Shown: positions 1 to 8,178 of the stretch, in pieces | How the letters are laid out: each line of letters opens with the position of its first letter | How positions within the stretch are numbered: the stretch's first letter is position 1 | DNA from: Phocaeicola_A sp963625535 | GTDB taxonomy: Bacteria; Bacteroidota; Bacteroidia; Bacteroidales; Bacteroidaceae | DNA length: 13,095 nucleotides | Reading direction: 5' to 3' | Assembly (NCBI GenBank): GCA_963625535.1 | Contig: CAVFUK010000073.1 | Span: 1 to 13,095 of the forward strand | Translations under genes and position numbers: made by a program | The notes under the pieces: model-generated | Told to the model about the DNA's origin: nothing | Database searches by the model: none | The model's input: only the letters and a program-made list of their open reading frames with translations

Positions 1-2886
1 GTCGTAGGCTATGGTACCATGAAGAAACGCGACCTCACGGGATCGATGACGCAGATCAAGACCGATGAGCTGCTGAAGGGTGGAACCACCGATGTGGCAC
101 ACGGACTGCAGGGAAAGATCGCGGGCGTGAACATCTCACAGAACGACGGTTCTCCCGGTGCGGGTGTGAACATCACCGTGCGTGGTGCCAACTCATTCAC
201 CACCTCGTCGCAACCTCTCTTCATTGTCGACGGTGTGCCCTATGGTACCGATCCCAATGGCGTGCCTAAGAGTGGTGCCAACGATGGCAACAACCAGACC
301 ACCTCGCCGCTGTCGATGATCAACCCGAACGACATCGAGAAGATAGAAGTGCTGAAGGACGCCTCCGCCACTGCCATCTATGGTTCCCGTGGTGCCAATG
401 GTGTGGTCATCATCACCACCAAGAAAGGCCGTCAGGGTGAAGGCAAGGCCAAGGTGGAGTTCAGCGCCAAGTGGACCATGTCCAACATCGGTCGTCGGGT
501 GGACATGCTCGATGCCCGCACCTATGCGCTCTATCAGAACGAAGCGGCAGAGAACAGCCGCTACTACGAGAACGGAACGACGAAGAACCCCTACACCGGT
601 ACATGGGAGTATCCTTACGTGGGTAGTGGATTCGTCTATTCCAAAGGCTCATACAACCCTTCGCCCGACGACTTCCTCAACCCCGGCGTGCGTACCGACG
701 AGTATGGCAACACCGATGAGGTGGCAGGAGCCGTGTGGCAAGACGAAATTTATCAGACAGGATGGCAACAAGACTATAGTATAGGTGTTAGTGGTGGAAG
801 CGAGAACGGATGGTACAGTTTTTCAGGTAACTATACCGATCAAACCGGTATCATCAAGAACACAGGATTCCAACGCTACGGCGTTTCTATGAACATAGGA
901 AGGCATATAAACAAGTATCTCGAGATTGGAACCAGCTCTTTCTTCACCAACACGGTGACCGATTTCCAGCGTACCAACTCCGAGAATACGGGTATCATCC
1001 GTTCCGCTCTCATCTTCCCGTCGACCTACGGTGTGCACACCTCTACCGAACAGCTCGACGAACTCAACTGGCTGGCTGCCAACCCTTACAACTACGTGAA
1101 CGGTGCCAAGGACCAGCTGAAGCAGATCTCGTGGTTCTCCAGCTCCTACCTCGAGGCTAAGATCACCTCTTGGCTGAAGTTCCGCCAGAATCTCGGTCTC
1201 GGATACAACGACGGTCACCGTGGTACCTACTACGACCGCCACACCCAGGAGGGTAAGTCGCCCTACAACGGCAAGGCCGGTAAGGCTAGCAACATCTGGA
1301 AGAGCCTGACATCGGAGAGCATCCTCACCTTCGACAAAACTTGGGGCGTACACACCATCAACGCTGTCGCCGGTGTGACCTTCGAGAAAGGCGTGGGCGA
1401 GAGCGAGTCGATGACGGCTACCAACTTCCCGACCGACCTGACCAAAGACTCCGACATGAGTCTGGCCCTCGACCGCTCTGTGGTGAGCAGCAGCGAGACC
1501 AAGCAGACGCTGGAGTCCTTCCTGGGACGTATCAACTATACGTTGCTCGACAAGTATATGTTCACCGTCAGCGCGCGTACCGACGGTAGCTCGGCCTTCT
1601 CGAAGAACAACAAGTGGGCCACCTTCTACTCAGGAGCCTTCGCATGGCGTGCCAGCGACGAGACGTTCATCAAGAACCTCAACGTGTTTGACAACCTCAA
1701 GTTCCGTGTCTCCTATGGTGAGACCGGTAACCAAGCCATCGGAGCCTACCGTACACTGACCCTGTTGGGTGCCTCCAACTATCCGTACAATGGCACACTG
1801 TCCAATGGTGTGTCGGGCATCGACTGGCGTGGACCTACCAACCCCGACCTGAAGTGGGAGACAACGAAGCAGTTCAATGCCGGCGTCGACTTCGGATTCC
1901 TGCAGAACCGCTTGCAGCTGACCATCGACTACTACTATAAGAAGACCACCGACCTGCTGCAGCAGATCACCATCCCCGGTTCGTCCGGCTACACACAGAT
2001 GATGGTCAATAGTGGCAACGTGACCAACGAGGGTTTGGAGTTCACGCTCAACTACGCCATCCTGACGACCACCCCGTTCAAGTGGGACATCTCTGCCAAC
2101 CTCGCTATGAACCGCAACCGCATCGGTGGACTCGACGGTGACCAATACGCCACCGCCCTGTGGAGCAAGGCCGACCAGATGTATCTGCAACGCAACGGTT
2201 GCCCCATCGGTACACTCTATGGTTATGTGGAGGACGGATTCTTCGACAACATCGCTGAGGTGCGTTCGTTCAAGGCCTATGCCGGTCTGTCGGACAAAGA
2301 GGCGCTGAAGCATGTGGGCGAGATCAAGTACCGCGACCTCAACGGCGACGGACAGATCACGGAGAAAGACCGCACCATCATCGGCAACACCAACCCCGAC
2401 TTCACCTACGGACTCACCAGCAACATGTCGTGGAAGAACTTCTCGCTGAGCTTCATGCTGCAGGGCAGTCAGGGCAACGACATCTTCAACTACAACCTGG
2501 TGGATATACAGATGTCCAACATCGGTAACATTACCCAGTCGGCCTACAACTCGCGCTGGACTCCCGAGACAGCCGCCACAGCCAAGTGGCCGAAAGCCAC
2601 AGCCGGATACACCCGCACATGGCTCATGAGCGACCGCTACGTGGAGAACGGCAGCTACCTGAAGATGAAGTACATCTCGCTGGCGTACGACTTCAAGCAT
2701 CCGTTCAAGTTCATCGACAACATCAACATCTCACTCACGGCCAACAACCTGTTCTGCATCACCGACTACAGTTGGTTCGACCCGGACGTGAATGCTGGCG
2801 GAACCAATGCGGCTTGCCCGGGTGTGGATAGTTACTCCTACCCAAGTTCAAGAAGCTTTGCACTCGGACTTAACATAGTGTTCTAA
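1..2886 (+). CDS. SusC/RagA-family TonB-dependent outer-membrane transporter (5' partial)
   Basis: This is a beta-barrel importer for oligosaccharides that works with the SusD-like lid protein encoded next. The frame is open from base 1, giving 961 residues in the window. It begins in the conserved VVGYGT-KK-LTGS stretch at the start of the plug domain, so the signal peptide, the carboxypeptidase-D-like regulatory domain and the TonB-box region lie upstream. The ATG at 19 is internal to this motif and is not the true start. Counting from base 1, the plug shows VRG at 59-61, PLFIVDGVP at 72-80, INPNDIEKIEVLKDASATA at 107-125 and YGSRGANGVVIITTKKG at 127-143, the family signature. The barrel follows, and the protein ends in a terminal Phe (SFALGLNIVF), as expected for an outer-membrane barrel. 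Bases 741-920 are clearly more AT-rich than their flanks. The family call is firm; the mannan substrate is inferred from neighbours. Confidence 0.96.
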   Translation, partial: VVGYGTMKKRDLTGSMTQIKTDELLKGGTTDVAHGLQGKIAGVNISQNDGSPGAGVNITVRGANSFTTSSQPLFIVDGVPYGTDPNGVPKSGANDGNNQTTSPLSMINPNDIEKIEVLKDASATAIYGSRGANGVVIITTKKGRQGEGKAKVEFSAKWTMSNIGRRVDMLDARTYALYQNEAAENSRYYENGTTKNPYTGTWEYPYVGSGFVYSKGSYNPSPDDFLNPGVRTDEYGNTDEVAGAVWQDEIYQTGWQQDYSIGVSGGSENGWYSFSGNYTDQTGIIKNTGFQRYGVSMNIGRHINKYLEIGTSSFFTNTVTDFQRTNSENTGIIRSALIFPSTYGVHTSTEQLDELNWLAANPYNYVNGAKDQLKQISWFSSSYLEAKITSWLKFRQNLGLGYNDGHRGTYYDRHTQEGKSPYNGKAGKASNIWKSLTSESILTFDKTWGVHTINAVAGVTFEKGVGESESMTATNFPTDLTKDSDMSLALDRSVVSSSETKQTLESFLGRINYTLLDKYMFTVSARTDGSSAFSKNNKWATFYSGAFAWRASDETFIKNLNVFDNLKFRVSYGETGNQAIGAYRTLTLLGASNYPYNGTLSNGVSGIDWRGPTNPDLKWETTKQFNAGVDFGFLQNRLQLTIDYYYKKTTDLLQQITIPGSSGYTQMMVNSGNVTNEGLEFTLNYAILTTTPFKWDISANLAMNRNRIGGLDGDQYATALWSKADQMYLQRNGCPIGTLYGYVEDGFFDNIAEVRSFKAYAGLSDKEALKHVGEIKYRDLNGDGQITEKDRTIIGNTNPDFTYGLTSNMSWKNFSLSFMLQGSQGNDIFNYNLVDIQMSNIGNITQSAYNSRWTPETAATAKWPKATAGYTRTWLMSDRYVENGSYLKMKYISLAYDFKHPFKFIDNINISLTANNLFCITDYSWFDPDVNAGGTNAACPGVDSYSYPSSRSFALGLNIVF

Positions 2887-2918
2887 ACCATCATCCTAAC
2901 TTTTAATAGATATAGATT

Positions 2919-4670
2919 ATGAAATCGAAGATAATGACCCTAATGGCTGTTGCGACGATGGTGTTCTGCCTTACAGCCTGCGACAGCTGGATAGAGGAAG
3001 ACCCTGCCGGCCAGATTACCGAAGAGAAAGTGGGCGACAGCGACGAAGCTGCCAGCTCATGGGTGACAGGTGTCTACAGTAAATGGATATATGACATGTT
3101 CTGCTGGGGCTATTTCCCCCGTGTGCTGGAGCTCGACGCCGATTATATAAGCGGTCCCGACTGGATGTTCAACAAGTTCGGAACGGGCAACTTCCAGGGC
3201 GAGAACGACGTGACCGACGCTCTGTGGAACGGATGCTACGGCCTCATCAAACGGGCCAATCTGGCGGAGACACGCATCGACGAGATGACCTCTCTCACCG
3301 AAGCCGCCAAGAACAACTACATCGGCGAGGTGCAGTTCCAGAAGGCGCTGGCTTACTTCCTGCTCGTGAGGGCCTACGGCGAAGTGCCCATTCAGGCCGA
3401 GGACAACAAGTTCGCCAACATCAGCCAGCCGCGCCAGTCGGTGGAGAAGGTCTACGACTACATCATCTCCACACTCGAGAGCGCCGCTTCCAAGATGTAC
3501 AAGAACACCGATGCCGCCTACATCACGGGCCACGCCTGCGCCGGCAGTGCAGCCGGTCTGTTGGCAAAAGTCTATGCCACCGAAGCCTCCGCTGCCATGC
3601 CCGTCGGCACACCGATAACCATCCGCTCGGGCAAGACCTACAATTGGAGCGGCGACATACAGAGCTATGCTCCGTTGCGCAGCATCGAACTGCAGAAGAC
3701 GGCAGTCAGCGGATACGAGAACCTGGATGCCAAGGCTCTGTACACCAAGGCTGCAGAGTGGGCCGGCAAGGTCATCAATGGCGAGTATGGTTCGTACGAG
3801 CTGCTCGACTATGACAACCTGTGGAAGAAGACCTATGCCACAGCCAGCGAGTTCATGTTCTCGGTGGGCAGTGTCAGTGGCGACGCGACCTACAAGAACG
3901 CCATCCATACACAGTACACCGGTTACCTGACCGCCACTGGTTCCGACTTCATCCAAGAGGGTGGCTGGATAGGCTGCACGCGTCACTGGTACGACCTATT
4001 CGAGCACGACGACCTCCGCATCGTGAAGGGAGTGAAGCACCGCTGGCGTGCCTACACCCAGGAGAAGTCCAACTCCGGCTTCTACTATCCCTACGACGAG
4101 GAGTACACCATCATGGCTACGGGCTACGACCTGAATGGTAACAAAGTGGGCGACCCGCAAGGCATCTATGCCGATGGCGTGAGCTACTACTACTCTATGG
4201 ACTCGCAGTGCCTGGCCTTCACTACCAAATACTCCGACGTGACCAACGACGCCATCAAGGACGCCGATGTCAACTGGCCCTTCTTGCGTTATGCCGATGT
4301 GTTGCTTATCTTTGCAGAGGCTCAGAATGAGTTGGGCGTGCCGGCCGATGCCATCACCTACCTCAACAAGGTACGCGAGCGCTCCAATGCCAGCGATGCT
4401 ACGCTCAGTGGCAACGACGCACTCGACACACAGGCTAAGCGCCGCAGTGCCATCATCGAGGAGCGTGCCAAGGAGTTCGCTTGCGAGGCAGACCGCCGTT
4501 GGGACCTGATCCGCTGGGGCATCTATCTCGGTGCCATGAACTCCATCGATGGCTCCGACGACTCCGGCATCAGTAAGGTACGCGAAAGCCGCACGTTGCT
4601 CTATCCGTTGCCTGCTACTGAAATCAATACCAACAAGTATATCACTGAGAACAATCCAGGATGGAACTAA
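2919..4670 (+). CDS. SusD/RagB-family outer-membrane glycan-binding lipoprotein
   Basis: This 583-residue protein is the partner of the SusC transporter: a surface lipoprotein that caps the barrel and binds the incoming glycan. The N-terminus has a short hydrophobic stretch ending in a lipobox (L-T-A-C) with the acylated Cys at residue 21, followed by D-S-W-I-E-E-D-P, a typical SusD mature start. The alpha-helical N-terminal region (about 40-230) includes N-Y-I-G-E-V-Q-F-Q-K-A-L-A-Y-F-L-L-V-R-A-Y-G, the usual TPR-like helix of the SusD fold. The C-terminal part contains WPFLRYADVLLIFAEAQNE and E-R-A-K-E-F-A-C-E-A-D-R-R-W-D-L-I-R-W-G, both classic family blocks. It ends in LYPLPATEIN...NPGWN, the usual SusD terminus. 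The length is normal. It starts 32 bases after the SusC stop. No Shine-Dalgarno sequence is evident, as is usual in Bacteroidota. Specificity for mannan is inferred only from the locus. Confidence 0.96.
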   Translation: MKSKIMTLMAVATMVFCLTACDSWIEEDPAGQITEEKVGDSDEAASSWVTGVYSKWIYDMFCWGYFPRVLELDADYISGPDWMFNKFGTGNFQGENDVTDALWNGCYGLIKRANLAETRIDEMTSLTEAAKNNYIGEVQFQKALAYFLLVRAYGEVPIQAEDNKFANISQPRQSVEKVYDYIISTLESAASKMYKNTDAAYITGHACAGSAAGLLAKVYATEASAAMPVGTPITIRSGKTYNWSGDIQSYAPLRSIELQKTAVSGYENLDAKALYTKAAEWAGKVINGEYGSYELLDYDNLWKKTYATASEFMFSVGSVSGDATYKNAIHTQYTGYLTATGSDFIQEGGWIGCTRHWYDLFEHDDLRIVKGVKHRWRAYTQEKSNSGFYYPYDEEYTIMATGYDLNGNKVGDPQGIYADGVSYYYSMDSQCLAFTTKYSDVTNDAIKDADVNWPFLRYADVLLIFAEAQNELGVPADAITYLNKVRERSNASDATLSGNDALDTQAKRRSAIIEERAKEFACEADRRWDLIRWGIYLGAMNSIDGSDDSGISKVRESRTLLYPLPATEINTNKYITENNPGWN

Positions 4671-4707
4671 AACGTTATCACTCTATACATATTATATAAT
4701 ATAGCAT

Positions 4708-5895
4708 ATGAAAACATTCTATCAACATAGAACGGCGTGGATGGCTACCGTAGCCTTTGCCCTTGTGGCCCCGCTATTCACAAGCTGCGACGACATCGTC
4801 GACTACAACGATGGGTACACGCCATCGGACCAGATAGCCAACACGGGCGCACCCGTAATATCCGCTGTCTACAATGTGACAGACACCGCACTGACGACCC
4901 CCATCACCGAGGCTGAGACCGGTGTCATGGTACGCCTGGTGGGTAAGAACCTCAACAATGTGAAGTCCGTCACGTTCAACACTGTGCCCGTGGACGCTGA
5001 TGACATCTACAGCTTCTCCACCGGAGCCAATGTGCGCATCCCCGAGACCATCTCCTTCGAGACGGTCAACAAGATTGAGTACACTACTGAACAAGGCTCT
5101 ACCTCGTATGGCTTCACGGTGCTGTTCCCCACACTGACGGTGGATTGTCTGGCCAACGAGTTCGTCAATGCCGGCGACTCCGTGCTTGTCAATGGCGCCA
5201 ACTTCGATGTCTACGACTTCGGCAATGCTTCCAAGGTGACCATCAACGGTACCGAAGCTACTGCCGGGTCGATAAGTAAGTCGTCGATGAAGATCTTCGT
5301 GCCGGCAGGTACGCCCGACAACAGCGTCATCTCCTTGGCATGGAGCACCAGCGATGGCAGCAAGCATACCCAAGATTTGCCCTTCCGCCCGACCAAGAAC
5401 CTGCTCTACGGCGATTTCGATGGCGTGCAGATGAACATCGGCGGTAGCATAAAGGTGGAAGTGGAAGGCGATGAGGCCACTGCGGCATCGTCGAGTCTGG
5501 GACACAAACACATGCACTTAACCGGAAACTTCGGCGAATGGAACTGGAACAACATCGACCTGAGTTGCAACATGGTAGATGCCGGCGACCTCTCCAACCT
5601 CGACGACTATGTGCTGAAGTTCGAAGTGCTCACTCCCAAAGACCATCAGCTGACCGAGAACTCGCCTCTGCAGTTCTGCTTCAACTGGGGCGACTCCTAC
5701 ACGTGGAATCCTGGTGATGGCTATGGACTGAACACCTTCGGCGAGTGGCAGACGGTTACGCTGCCGCTGGCACCCATGGCCACGAAGGGCATCAGCCCCA
5801 AGGACTCTTGGCAGACGCTGCGTATCGTGTTCCAGCCGAAAGCCGCGTACGTAGCCGACTTCCGCATCGGTAACCTTCGCATCGTGAAGAAATAA
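4708..5895 (+). CDS. Surface glycan-binding lipoprotein with IPT/TIG-like domains (SusE/SGBP position)
   Basis: This 395-residue lipoprotein follows SusD, where Bacteroidota loci commonly encode an extra surface glycan-binding protein. A hydrophobic signal ends in the lipobox F-T-S-C with Cys27, followed by acidic residues (D-D-I-V-D), which favours surface export. Residues about 48-135 (A-P-V-I-S-A-V-Y...V-R-L-V-G-K-N-L-N-N-V) and about 138-225 (V-L-V-N-G-A-N-F...K-V-T-I-N-G) look like two IPT/TIG immunoglobulin-like spacer domains. From about 230 a C-terminal beta-rich region begins with N-L-L-Y-G-D-F-D-G. It is rich in exposed aromatics (GEWNWNN, FNWGDSYTWNPGDGYG, GEWQTVTLPL) and ends in ADFRIGNLRIVKK. 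This layout fits the glycan-binding surface proteins of the xyloglucan SGBP-B type, where the C-terminal domain binds sugar. No catalytic motif is seen. The binding role is inferred from architecture and position; the ligand is not provable from sequence. Confidence 0.85.
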   Translation: MKTFYQHRTAWMATVAFALVAPLFTSCDDIVDYNDGYTPSDQIANTGAPVISAVYNVTDTALTTPITEAETGVMVRLVGKNLNNVKSVTFNTVPVDADDIYSFSTGANVRIPETISFETVNKIEYTTEQGSTSYGFTVLFPTLTVDCLANEFVNAGDSVLVNGANFDVYDFGNASKVTINGTEATAGSISKSSMKIFVPAGTPDNSVISLAWSTSDGSKHTQDLPFRPTKNLLYGDFDGVQMNIGGSIKVEVEGDEATAASSSLGHKHMHLTGNFGEWNWNNIDLSCNMVDAGDLSNLDDYVLKFEVLTPKDHQLTENSPLQFCFNWGDSYTWNPGDGYGLNTFGEWQTVTLPLAPMATKGISPKDSWQTLRIVFQPKAAYVADFRIGNLRIVKK

Positions 5896-5899
5896 CAGC

Positions 5900-5953
5900 G
5901 ACGCCAAGCCCCGCAACAAAACCTCGTAAGTCTTGTTGTGGGGTACTTGCGTC
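5900..5953 (+). promoter_or_regulatory. Long imperfect hairpin between binding-protein and enzyme genes
   Basis: The 90-base gap between the surface lipoprotein gene and the GH36 gene holds an inverted repeat. Bases 5909-5919 (CCCCGCAACAA) pair with 5933-5943 (TTGTTGTGGGG) over 11 positions, with one G-U wobble. After small bulges, 5900-5903 (GACG) plus 5905-5908 (CAAG) pair with 5946-5949 (CTTG) plus 5950-5953 (CGTC). The loop is 13 bases. No T-run follows, so it is a poor intrinsic terminator. It lies 32 bases before the GH36 start. A role as a partial terminator, mRNA-stabilising or processing stem that sets different expression of the surface and enzyme genes is inferred, not shown. Confidence 0.5.
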
Positions 5954-5985
5954 ACTATGATAAACCTATAAAACGCTCTATTTAT

Positions 5986-8169
5986 ATGAGACCAATAACA
6001 CTCGTAGCATTGCTGTTGCTCGGCTCGGTGCAAGCCGGAGCTTGGCAGCGGAAAGTGGAGATAAGCACTCCCAACACCCTCATGCTGTTGAAAGCTGAGG
6101 AAGGGAAAGACTTGGTGATGACCTACTACGGACCCCGGATAGCGGACCCCTGGCAAGTTACCGAGGTCGGTGCGGACCTCAACTTCTCAGCTTTGCCTGC
6201 CTTTGGTACGGTAGACATGATCAACCCGCCTGCCCTGCAGGTGGCGCATGCTGACGGCGACCTCAACCTGGAACTGCAAGTGAAGGATGTCGAGACCCGC
6301 CAGGAGGAGAATGCCCAGGTCACTGTCATCACCCTGACCGACCAACTGAAACCCTTCACCGTGAAGGTTTGCTACAAAGCCTACACCAATGTGGATGTGA
6401 TAGAGACCTGGACCGAAATCTCGCATCGCGAGAAGCGGGCCATCACCCTGAAACGCTTCGATAGCGGGCACCTTACCCTGCGACGCGGCGATGTGTGGAT
6501 GACCCACCTTCATGGCAACTGGGCCGCCGAGTCCATACCTACGGTGGAACCTCTCACTCCCGGCATGAAAGTCATACGCAACACCGACGGTGCCCGCAAT
6601 GCCCATTGCGATGCTCCCGAACTGATGCTCTCGCTCGACGGACAGCCCGACGAACGCCACGGACGCACCATCGGTGCTGTGCTCTGCTGGAGTGGAAACT
6701 ATGAGATTCGTGTGAACACCGCCGACAACAAGACACATCACCTCTATGCCGGCATCGACCCACAGTCGTCAGAGTATGTGCTCGACCCAGGTGTCACGTT
6801 CACCACCCCTCATCTTGCACTTACCTATTCCACACAGGGAATGGGCGGTGTGAGCCGCAACCTCCACTACTGGGCACGTCACGACGGCATGCTCTACCAT
6901 GGCGAGACCGTGCGCGATATCTTGCTTAACTCTTGGGAAGGTATCTATTTCGACATCACCGAGCAACGCATCATCGACATGATGGACGACATCAAAGCCA
7001 TGGGTGGCGAACTCTTTGTGATGGACGACGGATGGTTTGGCGACAAGTACCAACGCAACTCTGACAACTCGTCGTTGGGCGACTGGGTGGTGGACCGACG
7101 CAAGCTCCCCGGCGGACTTCAAGCCTTGTGCGATGCTGCCCGGGAGCGAGGTGTGAAGTTCGGCATCTGGCTCGAGCCCGAGGCTACCAACACCACCAGT
7201 GAACTCTACGAGAAACACCCCGACTGGGTGCTACAGACCCGTGGACGTGAGCTGAAGTTGGGACGTGGAGGCACGCAATTGGTGCTCGACATGACTAATC
7301 CCAAGGTGCAGGACTTCGTGTGCCAGCTCGTGGATGACCTGCTGTCGCAGTACCCCGAGATAGCCTACATCAAGTGGGATGCCAACGCGAGCATCCAAAA
7401 CTACGGATCGCCCTACCTGCCGGTAGGCAAACAGGCCAACCTCTATGTGGATTATCACCGGGGACTGGTGGACGTGATGCAACGCATCCGCGACAAGCAT
7501 CCCGACGTGGTGATACAGGACTGCGCCAGTGGCGGCGGACGTGCCAACTACGGACTGCTGCCTTACTTCGACGAGTTCTGGACCAGCGACAACAACGATG
7601 CTCTCCAACGCGTCTACATCCAGTGGGGCACCAGCTACTTCTTCCCCTCCAACGCCATGGCTCAGCACATAGCAGGCTCGCCCTACCACATGACGGGACG
7701 TGTGATGCCCATCAAGTTCCGTTGCGACGTGGCCATGAGCGGACGCCTGGGTATGGAACTGCAGCCTCGGAGCATGACCGACGGGGAACGCGCGCAGTGC
7801 ACCACAGCCATCAACGACTACAAGGCTATGCGCCAGACGGTGCAGCTGGGCAACCTCTATCGCCTCGTCTCTCCGTACGACGACAAGGGCGTGGCTTCGC
7901 TCATGTATGTCGACGACCATCAGTCAGAGGCTGTGCTGTTCGTCTATAAGCTGGAGAACTTCGTGAACCAGACACTGCCCCGCATTCAGCTCGACGGTTT
8001 GGATGCCAACGCCACCTACACACTGCGTGAACGCAATGTGAAGACCGGAGCACAACCTTCTGCGCTCGACGGCAAACAGCTGAGCGGACAACTGCTGATG
8101 CAGGTGGGCCTAGAGGTGCCGCTCGACGGTGACTTCGCCAGCCGCATATACACACTGACTAAACAATAA
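5986..8169 (+). CDS. GH36 alpha-galactosidase (secreted)
   Basis: This 727-residue retaining alpha-galactosidase is expected to remove alpha-1,6-galactose branches from galactomanno-oligosaccharides, probably in the periplasm. I chose the ATG at 5986 because it gives a clean signal peptide (MRPITLVALLLLGSVQAGA, cleavage after Ala19). A GTG 48 bases upstream would put a charged extension, read through the hairpin, before it. There is no lipobox. The N-terminal half is the beta-sandwich domain of GH36. The TIM barrel has MDDGWFG at 346-352 and GIWLEPEATN near 395. Y-I-K-W-D carries the nucleophile Asp465, and W-T-S-D-N-N-D carries the probable acid/base Asp535. D-C-A-S-G-G-G-R also matches the family. 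The residues after the nucleophile read A-N-A-S rather than the M-N-R common in GH36. A short beta C-terminal domain follows. Length is normal. GH36 also includes other alpha-galactoside enzymes, but galactomannan fits the neighbours. Confidence 0.93.
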   Translation: MRPITLVALLLLGSVQAGAWQRKVEISTPNTLMLLKAEEGKDLVMTYYGPRIADPWQVTEVGADLNFSALPAFGTVDMINPPALQVAHADGDLNLELQVKDVETRQEENAQVTVITLTDQLKPFTVKVCYKAYTNVDVIETWTEISHREKRAITLKRFDSGHLTLRRGDVWMTHLHGNWAAESIPTVEPLTPGMKVIRNTDGARNAHCDAPELMLSLDGQPDERHGRTIGAVLCWSGNYEIRVNTADNKTHHLYAGIDPQSSEYVLDPGVTFTTPHLALTYSTQGMGGVSRNLHYWARHDGMLYHGETVRDILLNSWEGIYFDITEQRIIDMMDDIKAMGGELFVMDDGWFGDKYQRNSDNSSLGDWVVDRRKLPGGLQALCDAARERGVKFGIWLEPEATNTTSELYEKHPDWVLQTRGRELKLGRGGTQLVLDMTNPKVQDFVCQLVDDLLSQYPEIAYIKWDANASIQNYGSPYLPVGKQANLYVDYHRGLVDVMQRIRDKHPDVVIQDCASGGGRANYGLLPYFDEFWTSDNNDALQRVYIQWGTSYFFPSNAMAQHIAGSPYHMTGRVMPIKFRCDVAMSGRLGMELQPRSMTDGERAQCTTAINDYKAMRQTVQLGNLYRLVSPYDDKGVASLMYVDDHQSEAVLFVYKLENFVNQTLPRIQLDGLDANATYTLRERNVKTGAQPSALDGKQLSGQLLMQVGLEVPLDGDFASRIYTLTKQ

Positions 8170-8178
8170 CATAGAACA

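Noticed and set aside
1630..2700. Long antisense open frame of 356 codons within SusC
   Set aside because: It opposes an unmistakable SusC barrel. Its composition is a by-product of GC-rich third positions, and no domain or promoter is evident.
19..2886. ATG at 19 as the SusC start codon
   Set aside because: The frame stays open to base 1 and reads VVGYGT before this Met, the conserved plug motif, so the gene begins upstream of the window.
3057..3986. Antisense open frame of 309 codons within SusD
   Set aside because: Same reasoning: it is a low-complexity, Val/Gly/His-rich translation opposite a clear SusD gene.
5938..5985. GTG at 5938 as the GH36 start
   Set aside because: It adds 16 charged residues before an otherwise ideal signal peptide, and the codon lies inside the hairpin stem.
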